From: Prevotella sp.
GTDB lineage: Bacteria; Bacteroidota; Bacteroidia; Bacteroidales; Bacteroidaceae
Direction of reading: 5' to 3'
DNA length: 64,000 nucleotides
Assembly (NCBI GenBank): GCA_022641735.1
Contig: JALCDQ010000001.1
Span: forward strand, 310,001 to 374,000
In this document: in pieces, positions 17,338-26,084 of the stretch
Layout: every line of letters begins with the position of its first letter
How positions within the stretch are numbered: position 1 is the stretch's first letter
The notes under the pieces: generated by a model
The model's input: only the letters and a program-made list of their open reading frames with translations
What the model was told of the DNA's origin: nothing
Databases searched by the model: none
Made by a program: the position numbers and the translations under genes

Positions 17338-18441
17338 ATGAAGAAACTTCTATTTATTCTGAGCCTTGTCTTTGCGGCTACATCCGTACATGCACAATGG
17401 AAAGTCATGATGAGTAATGAAACTGAGGCTGTAAACATTTCGGGCACTACTGCCAAAAATGTAAAGTTCGTACACTATTTTTATGGCCTCAACGGACGTC
17501 AACCTGATAGCGTTGCCGTAACGAATGGCAAGTTCAAAATCCCCGGACGTGTCTCTCCCAACACCTTTGTCACCGTACGGAACAAGGAAAATATGGTTAC
17601 GTTAGTCAATAATTCCACTCCCACAAACATCAATCTTGAGACTGGTGATGTGACCGGTTCTGCTGACAATGTTCAGTTTGCCGAGTTCCAAAAGAAGGTA
17701 AACGTCTTTGAAAAGAAAGGGCATCAGATTTATCTTGACTACAAAGCACTGAAAGAGGACAAATCTGCTGAAGGACAGGCAAAGAGAGATGCGCTCGTAA
17801 AACAAATGGATGAACTGGGCACTCAGGAAGATGCTGAGGTCGCAACGTTCATCAAGAGCAACAAAGACAAGGTCACTCCGGCCTTCCTTTTAGCGAAAAA
17901 CTTCTATGACTTCGACTATGATGAGCTGAATGACATGCTCGATACGAAAGCCGCTTACTATTCTCTTCCGATTCTGAAGAATGCAAAAGCGCAGTTGCAA
18001 GCTTTATCCAAGCGGAATTCGGGACGACAATTCAGTGAGCTCACCATGCAGGATATGGACGGAAAAACCGTGAATTTGAGCCAATGGGCAGGGAAAGGAA
18101 ACTATGTATTAGTGGACTTCTGGGCTTCATGGTGCGGTCCTTGCCGTCAGGAAATGCCGAATGTGGTGGAGGCTTACAAGCTCTATCATGCCGCTAAAGG
18201 CTTCGAAGTGGTGGGCGTAAGCTTTGATGAGAAGGCTGAAAGTTGGAAGAATGCCGTGAAGACTTTAGGCATGACATGGCCTCAAATGTCAGATTTGAAG
18301 GGATGGGCATGCGCTGCGCATGATGTCTATGGTGTCAATTCCATACCTTCAAACATATTGCTCGACCCTCAAGGAAAGATTGTTGCCTCCGACCTTCGTG
18401 GCGAAGACTTGCTGAATAAGCTGAAGGAAATCTATCAATAA
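17338..18441 (+). CDS. TlpA-family thiol-disulfide protein with N-terminal DUF4369 domain
   Basis: The 367-residue protein starts with a signal peptide (MKKLLFILSLVFAATSVHAQ). A DUF4369-like beta domain follows (about 25-115), then a helical linker, then a thioredoxin fold (about 225-365) with the redox motif WASWCGPCRQEMP. It is probably a periplasmic disulfide reductase or oxidoreductase, a family that is abundant in Bacteroidetes. The start at 17338 was chosen for the signal peptide and the box TATATTTG at 17302-17309. A small GC-rich hairpin follows the stop. Confidence 0.92.
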   Translation: MKKLLFILSLVFAATSVHAQWKVMMSNETEAVNISGTTAKNVKFVHYFYGLNGRQPDSVAVTNGKFKIPGRVSPNTFVTVRNKENMVTLVNNSTPTNINLETGDVTGSADNVQFAEFQKKVNVFEKKGHQIYLDYKALKEDKSAEGQAKRDALVKQMDELGTQEDAEVATFIKSNKDKVTPAFLLAKNFYDFDYDELNDMLDTKAAYYSLPILKNAKAQLQALSKRNSGRQFSELTMQDMDGKTVNLSQWAGKGNYVLVDFWASWCGPCRQEMPNVVEAYKLYHAAKGFEVVGVSFDEKAESWKNAVKTLGMTWPQMSDLKGWACAAHDVYGVNSIPSNILLDPQGKIVASDLRGEDLLNKLKEIYQ

Positions 18442-18451
18442 ACGACTTATG

Positions 18452-18468
18452 GCCGCTTCAAAAGCGGC
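18452..18468 (+). terminator. Weak hairpin after the TlpA-like gene
   Basis: GCCGCT / AGCGGC pair over 6 bp around a 5-base loop, 10 bases past the stop. There is no T-run, so termination is uncertain. Confidence 0.35.
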
Positions 18469-18512
18469 TAATGAGCAGGTCAAAAGTAACCAATGGAGAT
18501 TACAAATGCCGT

Positions 18513-18589
18513 TTGTAACCACATTACACACGACTTGTAACGTGATTACACACGGCTTGTAATCACGTTACAAGTTGTGTGTAATCTCC
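18513..18589. repeat. 22-bp-period palindromic array with a 24-bp hairpin, locus 3
   Basis: Three 22-base units begin at 18513, 18535 and 18557, all opening with TTGTAA. Units 2 and 3 fold on each other: 18527-18550 pairs with 18558-18581 over 24 bases with one mismatch and a 7-base loop. GGAGATTACA at 18495-18504 also matches TGTAATCTCC at 18580-18589 in inverse order. The left arm holds one extra 22-base stretch compared with the right arm, as if one unit had been inserted. The array lies between convergent genes. Confidence 0.85.
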
Positions 18590-18672
18590 TCAAAAGCCAC
18601 AAATAACCCTTTCATTGATAACTTTTATCATCATGGAAAGCCACTTCTGAGCCTTCCGATGATGACTTATGA

Positions 18673-19611
18673 CTATGCCGCATGCGCCACCAGCCAACCG
18701 ATATAGCCAAGATAACTGAGCAAGAGAACGGCTCCTTCCCAACGTTGAATCGTATATTTGGTGAATGAAAACCACCAAAGCAGCATCACAGAGAACACCA
18801 GCACCGACATATCCAAATAGGTTATGCCCGTGATGGTCATAGGACAAATCAAGCCTGTAACGCCGAGGATGAAGAGGATGTTAAACACATTGCTGCCCAA
18901 AACATTGCCGATAGCGATATCACTGTTGCCCTTCCGCGCCGCAACCACACTCGTTGCAAGCTCTGGAAGAGAAGTTCCTCCTGCCACGATGGTCAATCCT
19001 ATCACGGCATCCGACACGCCCAACAACCTTGCAATGGCAGTAGAACCATCCACGAAGATATCACTTCCGAAAATCAGACACAGCAAACCGACCACTACCC
19101 AAAGGACTCCTTTCCATACGGGCCAGTTCTTTTTCTTGCCTTCATCTTCGTCTCCACTGTTCTTTGCACCCTTCAAGGTAACGACCATAAACACGATGAA
19201 AAGAATAAACAATATGGCTGCATCGATGCGAGAGATGTCATGTCCGAAATAACAGAGCACGATGAGCGCCACAGAAGCCAACACCGCAAAGGGAAGGTCC
19301 TTGTTGACCGATGACTTTAAGATGTGCATTGGCGCCACCAAAGCTGCCACACCCACGATGAGCAGGGCGTTGAAGATGTTGCTGCCCACAATGTTTCCTA
19401 CTGCCAAATCAGGTGTCCCCTTCAATGCAGAAACAAGACTTACACAGAACTCAGGCATTGACGTGCCGAAAGCAACGACTGTCAGTCCTATTACCATTTG
19501 CGAGATGTTCATCTTCTCGGCTAAAGCCACAGCGCCCTCAGTGAGCCTGTCTGCACCCCAAAGCACCAAAATGATGCCTGCTAAAATCCAAACTATGTTT
19601 ATAACCATCAT
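18673..19611 (-). CDS. Calcium/sodium antiporter, CaCA (YrbG) family
   Basis: The protein has 312 residues and about ten membrane segments in two inverted halves. Each half carries the CaCA alpha-repeat: GTSMPEFCVSLVSALKG with GNIVGSNIFN in the first, GTSLPELATSVVAARKG with GNVLGSNVFN in the second. A charged loop near 150-165 separates them. It should exchange Ca2+ for Na+ or H+ at the inner membrane. The start is the first ATG at 19611. The box TATCTTTG (19629-19636, minus strand) lies 17 bases upstream. Confidence 0.93.
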   Translation of the reverse strand: MMVINIVWILAGIILVLWGADRLTEGAVALAEKMNISQMVIGLTVVAFGTSMPEFCVSLVSALKGTPDLAVGNIVGSNIFNALLIVGVAALVAPMHILKSSVNKDLPFAVLASVALIVLCYFGHDISRIDAAILFILFIVFMVVTLKGAKNSGDEDEGKKKNWPVWKGVLWVVVGLLCLIFGSDIFVDGSTAIARLLGVSDAVIGLTIVAGGTSLPELATSVVAARKGNSDIAIGNVLGSNVFNILFILGVTGLICPMTITGITYLDMSVLVFSVMLLWWFSFTKYTIQRWEGAVLLLSYLGYIGWLVAHAA

Positions 19612-19637
19612 CAATATGTCTTTGAGTGCAAAGATAT

Positions 19638-19670
19638 AAAAAAATCCCCAAATGCCTCACGCATTCGGGG
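19638..19670 (-). terminator. Terminator of the hsp20 gene
   Basis: CCCC...GGGG arms (19646-19649 with 19667-19670), with AATGC/GCATT inside, fold into a hairpin of about 10 bp followed on the minus strand by seven T. It touches the promoter of the CaCA gene. Confidence 0.8.
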
Positions 19671-19739
19671 AAATTTCTAACAATCACACAAAATTAAAAT
19701 CTAATAATCTATGAAACTATTTAACAATACCAAAAAACA

Positions 19740-20144
19740 TTAATCTACTGAAATCTGTCGTGCCACTTTCTGCTCTTCCTTAACGATTTTAGGAAGCGTG
19801 ACGGTGAGCACTCCATCGGCTACAGAAGCGCCAATCTTCTCTTTATCAACATCTTCAGGCAGTATCAAAGTCTGCTCAAACTTGCCGTAAGAGAACTCAC
19901 GACGCAGATAATGAGCGCGATTTTTGTCCTTTTCCTGATGACTTTCCATCTTGATAGTCAAGTCGCCATCAGCGTTGATGTTCACATCGAAATCTTCTTT
20001 ACGCATACCCGGAGCGGCAAGTTCGACGCTATAGCCAGTCTCGGATTCCAACACATTGATAGCGGGTGCTGTCGTATTGGCACGCTGCACATTGTTCTCT
20101 ATGAAGCTATTGAAAACTTCCGGTAACCATTCATTTCTATACAT
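19740..20144 (-). CDS. Hsp20/alpha-crystallin small heat-shock protein
   Basis: The 134-residue protein has the alpha-crystallin domain at about 25-115, with YSVELAAPGMRKEDFDV near the front and DGVLTVTLPKI near the end. Such proteins form large oligomers and hold unfolding proteins without ATP. AGGAGA lies about 6 bases before the ATG, a Shine-Dalgarno that is clearer than most here and fits a highly translated stress gene. It is a single-gene unit between two terminators. Confidence 0.95.
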   Translation of the reverse strand: MYRNEWLPEVFNSFIENNVQRANTTAPAINVLESETGYSVELAAPGMRKEDFDVNINADGDLTIKMESHQEKDKNRAHYLRREFSYGKFEQTLILPEDVDKEKIGASVADGVLTVTLPKIVKEEQKVARQISVD

Positions 20145-20217
20145 AATCTGTATCTCCTATCTTTTTAAGTTTATATTCTTGTTTACATGATAAGAGAAGC
20201 AAGTTTGATACCAAGAC

Positions 20218-20261
20218 AAAAAATAAGACAGATTGTCAGAAAAGCACTGACAATCTGTCTT
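20218..20261 (-). terminator. Terminator of the nusB-yajC-ybbR-coaE-DUF5606 operon
   Basis: A perfect 15-bp stem AAGACAGATTGTCAG / CTGACAATCTGTCTT (20225-20239 with 20247-20261) has a 7-base loop. On the minus strand it is followed by ATTTTTT. It lies 26 bases past the stop of the last gene in the operon. Confidence 0.92.
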
Positions 20262-20287
20262 GTTAATAAACTTCGTGAAGCCAAAAA

Positions 20288-20728
20288 CTACTCAGCAGCA
20301 CGATCATCAACATTATTTCCCTCTGTAGGAGCTAATGTTGCCTCGAAGTCGGTGATGCCATTCTTCACGAGAATGTTATACCATTGCAGGAGTTTCTTGA
20401 TGTCACTATCATGCACACGGTCCTCATCAAAGTTAGGCAAGACCTCTGCAAAATAGGCACGAAGCTCCTTCCCTGAGCATTTCTTATATTCAATAGACAC
20501 CTCTTTGCCCTGTTCCTTCTCGCCTACTTTTTTCAGTACTTGCCACAAAGGAATGTCTTCAGCATCGGTATACATGGCAATGTCAGCCAGACTTGTCACT
20601 CTATCGGTAGCAAAAGCAGGCATACGCTTATGGGTATCATCCAATGCTTCCACAATCAGATTTCCTTTTCCTCTTGACACCATTTTATAAAGTCCTGCCT
20701 TTCCGGCAATCGAAAGTATTGTTTCCAT
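20288..20728 (-). CDS. DUF5606-type conserved protein
   Basis: The 146-residue protein starts METILSIAGKAGLYKMV and matches what I recall of a short Bacteroidetes family with an N-terminal domain (about 1-50) that resembles a small beta barrel, followed by a helical part. It has an acidic tail. Function is unknown. It ends a five-gene operon and starts 1 base after the coaE stop. The DUF number is from memory and should be confirmed. Confidence 0.8.
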   Translation of the reverse strand: METILSIAGKAGLYKMVSRGKGNLIVEALDDTHKRMPAFATDRVTSLADIAMYTDAEDIPLWQVLKKVGEKEQGKEVSIEYKKCSGKELRAYFAEVLPNFDEDRVHDSDIKKLLQWYNILVKNGITDFEATLAPTEGNNVDDRAAE

Positions 20729-20729
20729 T

Positions 20730-21293
20730 TTACTTATAGATTTTATTTAATAATAATGTTATTTGTTTTTCTAAATCTTGTTTCCCATCGTTGACTATCT
20801 CATAATCGGAACGGCTGAGCACCTCATCTTGTGGCAATTGCCTGTGAATCCACTCTAAAGCCTTTTCCTGAGAGATATTATCCCGTTGCATCACCCGCTC
20901 AACCCTAATGGAAAGCGGCGCCGTCACACAGACTATCTTGTCAAAATCAACTCGCTTATAGAAGCCACTATCGAAAAGTATGGCGCTTTCGAGCCATTCA
21001 TAGTCAGACTTGAGATAGTCAAGAGCCACTGCAGGATGCACTATATCATTGACCGCCTGCTTGTTTTCATCACTCGCCAAGAGAAATTTTGCCAAGACAG
21101 GCTTTTGCAACACCTTATTTATATATACGTCATCACCCACCAATTGCATCAATTGATGCTGAAGAGACAATGATGTCCGCATCAGTCGTTTGGCTGCTTC
21201 ATCACAGTCGTAGACCTTGATTCCATGCTTCAAAAGCAACTGGCAGACATAACTCTTGCCACTTCCTATCCCGCCTGTAATCGCGATTCTCAT
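20730..21293 (-). CDS. coaE: Dephospho-CoA kinase
   Basis: CoaE phosphorylates dephospho-CoA at the 3' ribose hydroxyl, the last step in coenzyme A synthesis. At 187 residues it is slightly shorter than the usual 200. The P-loop GGIGSGKS is at 7-14, with DCDEAAKRLM and HPAV as the acceptor-site motifs. It overlaps the ybbR-like gene by 4 bases. Confidence 0.96.
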   Translation of the reverse strand: MRIAITGGIGSGKSYVCQLLLKHGIKVYDCDEAAKRLMRTSLSLQHQLMQLVGDDVYINKVLQKPVLAKFLLASDENKQAVNDIVHPAVALDYLKSDYEWLESAILFDSGFYKRVDFDKIVCVTAPLSIRVERVMQRDNISQEKALEWIHRQLPQDEVLSRSDYEIVNDGKQDLEKQITLLLNKIYK

Positions 21294-22273
21294 TGCTGTT
21301 CTATCAGATAATCCACCTTGTTAATATCCAAATGGGCCTTCGTCACATTGTGAGGATAGACGCGCAGATAGATATTGCACTTATCGGAAGGATGTGCCGT
21401 CAAATCATTATAATCTGCTATGACCTTGAACTGTTCAGGCTTTATCATACGGAACATGCTTGCTCCCACCGTAAAACGTACGCTGACCTTAGAAGGGAAT
21501 GTGCGCAAGACCTTGCCTTGAGGCATATTCACTGCCGAAATAGGCACATCTACGCTCTCTTCTGTCAAGATATCGGGATATAAACCGATTCTCACCATGG
21601 AAGGAACAATCTTCACTCCCTTGATGCTCCTCAATGCCACCGTTTGAATAACCGTATCATCAAAGTTGACAATATTCAAATCTACGGTGGATACATATCG
21701 GATGCTGTCGAGCAACTTCTTATTGGCATAAATGGTAATCTTCTGTGGCCAGAAGCGTTGACCTGCCAAATAATAGCTCTTTCCAGGAATGATACGCCCC
21801 GCCAACCTTACAGGCACTTGCTTGGAACGCCCGTAATTAAAGTAGAAAACGAGCTTATCAGGCTTGCTGACAGTGATTCTTGAGGAGCCATACAACTGTT
21901 GGATGACCTGCTTTTGGATATCACCTACAGGCACCGTAACCTTTCCCGTGCTGCTATTGGCATAGTCATCGAAACTCACGTTCACAGGGAGAATCTTGTG
22001 ACTTGTCACATAAGTAGCCAACGTGAAACCCTTATCGCGCACTGTAATAGCGACTGTATCCGTCATATCAGTGGTCATCACGGCATTCTTGGGTACATCC
22101 ACAAGACGCACAGGGACGCGCAACTCTTCCTCATACGTCTCGTTCAATGCCATCAACAACCAGAAGATGCCACTGAGGACGAGAAAAAACAAGAAAATCA
22201 GAAACTCCTTATTCAAGACTTTGAACAGGAAGTTCCTGACAAAACTCCATATATAGGAAAGCCTGTGCTTCAT
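21290..22273 (-). CDS. YbbR-domain membrane protein
   Basis: The 327-residue protein has one N-terminal membrane segment (about 22-42) and then beta-rich YbbR-like domains. The segment WLLMALNETYEEELRVPVRLVDVP is typical. In other phyla YbbR (CdaR) regulates the diadenylate cyclase, but here the gene sits between yajC and coaE, the usual Bacteroidetes order, so that role is not implied. It starts right after the yajC stop. Confidence 0.85.
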   Translation of the reverse strand: MKHRLSYIWSFVRNFLFKVLNKEFLIFLFFLVLSGIFWLLMALNETYEEELRVPVRLVDVPKNAVMTTDMTDTVAITVRDKGFTLATYVTSHKILPVNVSFDDYANSSTGKVTVPVGDIQKQVIQQLYGSSRITVSKPDKLVFYFNYGRSKQVPVRLAGRIIPGKSYYLAGQRFWPQKITIYANKKLLDSIRYVSTVDLNIVNFDDTVIQTVALRSIKGVKIVPSMVRIGLYPDILTEESVDVPISAVNMPQGKVLRTFPSKVSVRFTVGASMFRMIKPEQFKVIADYNDLTAHPSDKCNIYLRVYPHNVTKAHLDINKVDYLIEQQ

Positions 22274-22594
22274 TTATGATTGAGGAGCCTGCGATGTTGC
22301 ATCAGCGAAGACATAGTTTTTGTCCACCGTGATTACAACGCCACGAGCTATTTCCACATCCACTTTATTGGTTGTAAGGTCAATGTGCTTTACCGTTCCA
22401 TAGATGCCGCCACCTGTAACCACAGATGTTCCATCCTGCAAAGAATTCTGGAAAGAGCGGATTTTCTTCTGCTTTTTCTGCTGAGGACGAATCATCATAA
22501 ACCACATGATTACAAAGATTGCAACCATCATAATGAGGAGACCCATGCCGCCACCTCCCTGTGCTGCTTGTGCAGCTAATACTAATGTTGTCAT
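22274..22594 (-). CDS. yajC: Preprotein translocase subunit YajC
   Basis: YajC is a small accessory subunit of the SecDF-YajC complex. It has 106 residues, a single membrane segment (about 15-35), then MIRPQQKKQKKI, the hallmark of the family, and a small beta-rich cytosolic domain with a glycine turn GGGIYGTV. The neighbours nusB and ybbR are the usual Bacteroidetes partners. Confidence 0.96.
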   Translation of the reverse strand: MTTLVLAAQAAQGGGGMGLLIMMVAIFVIMWFMMIRPQQKKQKKIRSFQNSLQDGTSVVTGGGIYGTVKHIDLTTNKVDVEIARGVVITVDKNYVFADATSQAPQS

Positions 22595-22612
22595 ATATTT
22601 AATTATTAATAA

Positions 22613-23587
22613 TTATTCTTTTGTTTCTTCGCTTGGCTTATCTTGACGAAAGCGTGGAGGATCCAGTTGTTTGAGCGTCTTACCCGTATCTATCAGGTAA
22701 CGGGCAATAGCGTCGAGCATGCCATTGATATATCCGCCACTCTTTGGAGTGCTGTAAAGCTTGGCCAACTCAACATATTCATTGATGGTCACCGTGAGTG
22801 GAATATTCGGGAATGTGAGCATTTCTGCGATGGCAATCTGCATGATTACAACATCCATATAAGCCAATCGGGAGAAATCCCAGTTACGGCTTGTCTCGCT
22901 CATATACCTCTGATAAATGTCTGCATTCAAGATAGTGGCGCGGAAAAGCTTACGGGCAAAATCCCTGTCCTCCTCATCTTTATATTCCGGCAACAACTCC
23001 TGATTGCTCTTTGCAGCAGGGTCGAAACGCTTGATGGTCTTGATGACAAATGTATCCACAATCTCCTTGTCATCATTCCAATAAAGACTTTTCTCTTCCA
23101 AGATAGCATCCAGTTCCGCATTCTCTTGTATGAGCTGCTTGTAAAGTTTACGCCAAATCTCACGGTCAGCTTCATAGGAGTCATCAGTGCTTGCCATATA
23201 ATCCTGAAATATCTGGCTCTGCTCAATCTGATTGCATATCTTCCGAATAAACTCCACATCGTTATCCCACGTCAATTTCTTAACATCCATAAAGTCGTTG
23301 AGCATCTTATTCTCCTCAAGCTGTATGGCAAATTTATTATAAGCAAATTTCTGTGATGGCTTTTCCGTGTCCTCCCGCTCTGCCCGTGCTGTCAACACTT
23401 CCAGACGATGACGCTCCTCACGAGTTATATCCACAATCAATTGAAGCAAATAATTGTAGAGGTCATAAGCCTTTGAAAGGCTAAACAATAACTCCTTTTC
23501 GGCATTATCCATATTTCTATTGCCGTTTTGATAGTATGCGTAGGTTAACTGAACTACCTTAATCCTTATCAAGTCCCTGTTTATCAT
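22613..23587 (-). CDS. nusB: Transcription antitermination protein NusB (long Bacteroidetes form)
   Basis: The 324-residue protein carries the NusB RNA-binding helical fold in its C-terminal part (about 200-310, with FARKLFRATI and TINEYVELAKLYSTPKSGGYINGMLDAIAR). The first 190 residues are an extra helical region found in Bacteroidetes, in contrast to the 140-residue protein of E. coli. It helps assemble antitermination complexes on rRNA transcripts. It is the first gene of a five-gene operon whose promoter is at 23630-23660. Confidence 0.92.
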   Translation of the reverse strand: MINRDLIRIKVVQLTYAYYQNGNRNMDNAEKELLFSLSKAYDLYNYLLQLIVDITREERHRLEVLTARAEREDTEKPSQKFAYNKFAIQLEENKMLNDFMDVKKLTWDNDVEFIRKICNQIEQSQIFQDYMASTDDSYEADREIWRKLYKQLIQENAELDAILEEKSLYWNDDKEIVDTFVIKTIKRFDPAAKSNQELLPEYKDEEDRDFARKLFRATILNADIYQRYMSETSRNWDFSRLAYMDVVIMQIAIAEMLTFPNIPLTVTINEYVELAKLYSTPKSGGYINGMLDAIARYLIDTGKTLKQLDPPRFRQDKPSEETKE

Positions 23588-23629
23588 TCTCTAATAATAA
23601 ATAATATTGTTGTGTTCTGATTTATGTTG

Positions 23630-23660
23630 CAAAAATAACGAAAATTCATTTCATACGCAA
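23630..23660 (-). promoter_or_regulatory. Promoter of the nusB operon
   Basis: TATTTTTG (23630-23637) and TTG (23658-23660) on the minus strand are 20 bases apart. It is divergent from the rplY promoter. Confidence 0.75.
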
Positions 23661-23697
23661 GAAAAAGCAAAGGAATTAATCCTTTTTTTAGAGAAAC

Positions 23698-23729
23698 TTT
23701 GCATATTTCAAATAAAATATGTACCTTTG
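23698..23729 (+). promoter_or_regulatory. Promoter of rplY
   Basis: TTTG at 23698-23701 and TACCTTTG at 23722-23729 are 20 bases apart. A leader of about 60 bases precedes the rplY start. I saw no clear regulatory fold in it. Confidence 0.8.
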
Positions 23730-23794
23730 CACCGCTTTTCGCATCTCAGTGTGATGGCGAATTAATTATCAACTTTAATTTAGAGTAACACATT

Positions 23795-24463
23795 ATGAAA
23801 GAGATTAATGTATCAGGTCAGAAGCGCAACGACCTTGGAAAGAAAGCTTCTAAAGCCCTTCGCAAGGAAGGATTAGTACCTTGCAACCTCTATGGTTCTG
23901 CTCAAGAGAACGGCAAGCCTGTAGCTATGGCTTTCGCATCTCCTATGAGCGAGCTCCGCAAACTGGTTTACACTCCTCACATCTATGTAATCAATCTGCA
24001 GATTGAGGGTGAAGCTCACACCGCTATCTTAAAAGAACTCCAGTTTGACCCAGTAAATGACGCACTTCTTCACGTTGACTTCTTCGAAGTAAACGACCAG
24101 AAGCCTATCACTATTGGTATTCCTGTTAAGCTCGAAGGCCTTGCACAGGGTGTTCGCGATGGTGGTCGTATGAACCTTTCTATCCGCAAAATCAACGTTA
24201 CAGCTCCTTATCAGCAGATTCCAGAGCACCTGAATATCAACGTTACTGATTTGAAACTCGGCAAGAGCATCAAGGTTGGTGACCTGAAATTCGAAGGTCT
24301 TGAGTTGGCAACAAGCAAAGATGTCGTTGTATGTTCAGTGAAGATGACCCGTCAGGCTGTTGATACAACAACTGAAGAGGGTGCTGAAGGCGAAGCAGAA
24401 GGTGCAGATGCAGCAGCAGCTCCAGCAGCTGACGATGCTAAAGACGCCAAAGACGCTAAGTAA
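23795..24463 (+). CDS. rplY: 50S ribosomal protein L25/general stress protein Ctc
   Basis: The 222-residue protein is the long CTC form of L25, which binds 5S rRNA. An L25-like RNA-binding domain (about 1-93) is followed by a C-terminal beta domain and an acidic, alanine-rich tail (about 190-222, low complexity). It heads a string with pth, an S4-domain protein and purN; pth begins 5 bases after its stop. Confidence 0.96.
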   Translation: MKEINVSGQKRNDLGKKASKALRKEGLVPCNLYGSAQENGKPVAMAFASPMSELRKLVYTPHIYVINLQIEGEAHTAILKELQFDPVNDALLHVDFFEVNDQKPITIGIPVKLEGLAQGVRDGGRMNLSIRKINVTAPYQQIPEHLNINVTDLKLGKSIKVGDLKFEGLELATSKDVVVCSVKMTRQAVDTTTEEGAEGEAEGADAAAAPAADDAKDAKDAK

Positions 24464-24468
24464 TTTGA

Positions 24469-25041
24469 ATGGATAAATTCTTAATATGTGGATTGGGCAA
24501 CCCCGGAGATGAATACCAGGGCACTCGCCACAACACAGGTTTTATGGTATTGGACGCTTTTGCTAAGGCGTCCAATATTGTTTTTGAAGATAAGCGATAC
24601 GGCTTTATTGCAGAGACAACTCTCAAAGGCCGGAAGATTATCCTTCTGAAACCTACGACTTTCATGAACTTGAGTGGGAATGCCGTCAGATATTGGATGG
24701 GCAAAGAGAACATCGATCAGAAGCGGTTATTGGTTGTTTGCGATGATGTAGCCCTTCCTTTGGGAGCCTTCCGCTTAAAAGCCAGTGGCAGTAATGGCGG
24801 TCATAATGGGCTCGGACATATCCAACAGCTCATCGGACAAGATTATGCAAGGCTGCGCATGGGCATCGGAAACGACTATCCGCGTGGTGGTCAAATCGAC
24901 TGGGTGTTAGGTCATTACAGCGAGGAAGACATGAAAACGTTGCAACCGAGCATCGATACGGCGGTGGAAATCTTCAAGAGTTTCGTGCTCACAGGCATTG
25001 ATGCCACTATGAATCAATATAATAAATTAGGCAAGAAATAA
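24469..25041 (+). CDS. pth: Peptidyl-tRNA hydrolase
   Basis: Pth cleaves peptidyl-tRNA that drops off stalled ribosomes. Its 190 residues match the family. Catalytic and binding residues lie in [18 protein letters not shown] (N11, H21), [14 protein letters not shown] (aspartate near 90) and GSNGGHNG. It abuts the S4 gene with no gap (TAA then ATG). Confidence 0.97.
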   Translation: MDKFLICGLGNPGDEYQGTRHNTGFMVLDAFAKASNIVFEDKRYGFIAETTLKGRKIILLKPTTFMNLSGNAVRYWMGKENIDQKRLLVVCDDVALPLGAFRLKASGSNGGHNGLGHIQQLIGQDYARLRMGIGNDYPRGGQIDWVLGHYSEEDMKTLQPSIDTAVEIFKSFVLTGIDATMNQYNKLGKK

Positions 25042-25488
25042 ATGTCAGAAGTAGCTCGAATCGATAAGTGGCTATGGGCAGCACGCATTTTCAAGACCCG
25101 CTCCATAGCTGTAGAGGCCATCAAGAATAGCCGCGTCACTATTGAAGGCATGAATGTGAAGCCTTCGCGCATGGTGAAGGCGGGCGAAGTCGTGAGTGTG
25201 AAGAAGCCGCCCATCACCTATTCTTTCAAGATACTGAAGACGATTGAGCAGCGAGTGGGTGCTAAACTCATCCCGCAGATTTATGAGAATGTAACTGACC
25301 CTAAGCAATATGAGCTTTTGGAGATGAGTCGCATCAGCGGATTCATTGACAGAGCAAGCGGTACCGGACGGCCTACCAAGAAAGACCGGCGGGCTTTGGA
25401 TAACTTTGTAGAACCCGCCATGTTCGGCTTTGACGATGAAGATGGCTGGGGATCAGATGAGGAGGAGGATATAGATGAAAAAGGTTAG
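25042..25488 (+). CDS. S4-domain RNA-binding protein, Hsp15 (HslR) like
   Basis: The 148-residue protein has an S4 RNA-binding fold at about 5-65, starting with VARIDKWLWAARIFKTRS, as in Hsp15. Hsp15 rescues 50S subunits carrying stalled peptidyl-tRNA, which fits its place directly after pth. The C-terminus is acidic (about 125-148). Its end overlaps the purN start by 14 bases, and its last codons supply a purine-rich GAGGAGGAG site for purN. Confidence 0.88.
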   Translation: MSEVARIDKWLWAARIFKTRSIAVEAIKNSRVTIEGMNVKPSRMVKAGEVVSVKKPPITYSFKILKTIEQRVGAKLIPQIYENVTDPKQYELLEMSRISGFIDRASGTGRPTKKDRRALDNFVEPAMFGFDDEDGWGSDEEEDIDEKG

Positions 25489-26056
25489 ATTGGCGATTTT
25501 CGTTTCCGGAAATGGCACAAATTGTGAGAATATCATCCGATATTTCGCAAACGACGAGGCTGTGGATGTGGCTTTGGTGGTAAGCAACAAGCCTGATGCC
25601 TATGCATTGGTGAGGGCTAAGAGGCTGGGCGTTCCCACTCTGACGGTCACTAAAGAGGAACTCAACGCTCCGGAATTCACTCAGCAGTTGAGCGACTTTT
25701 ATCATATAGACCTTATTATATTAGGAGGATTCCTGCTCAAAGTGCCTGCCCACATGGTGGAAGCTTATGACCACCGCATGATAAACCTGCATCCCGCGCT
25801 CCTTCCGAAGTATGGTGGCAAGGGCATGTATGGTCATCACGTGCATGAAGCCATAAAAGCCAATCACGAAAAGGAAACGGGTATGACCGTACATTGGGTC
25901 AGCAATGATGTTGACGGTGGTGAAATTATTGCCCAATATCGTACTCCACTGACTCCCGAAGACTCTGCAGACGACATTGCCAATAAAGAGCATGAGCTGG
26001 AAATGCAGTATTTTCCAAAGGAGATAGAGCGCATTATCTCGCTCATCTTTCATTAA
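25475..26056 (+). CDS. purN: Phosphoribosylglycinamide formyltransferase
   Basis: PurN transfers a formyl group from 10-formyl-THF to GAR in purine synthesis. At 193 residues it is close to the usual 212. Key motifs are VSGNGTNCENII (substrate), NLHPALLPKYGGKGMYG (catalytic N and H) and SNDVDGGEII (catalytic D). A strong purine-rich Shine-Dalgarno lies within the upstream gene. A palindromic array begins about 30 bases after its stop. Confidence 0.96.
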   Translation: MKKVRLAIFVSGNGTNCENIIRYFANDEAVDVALVVSNKPDAYALVRAKRLGVPTLTVTKEELNAPEFTQQLSDFYHIDLIILGGFLLKVPAHMVEAYDHRMINLHPALLPKYGGKGMYGHHVHEAIKANHEKETGMTVHWVSNDVDGGEIIAQYRTPLTPEDSADDIANKEHELEMQYFPKEIERIISLIFH

Positions 26057-26084
26057 TCACAAGATAAACTACCACAAATAGCAA

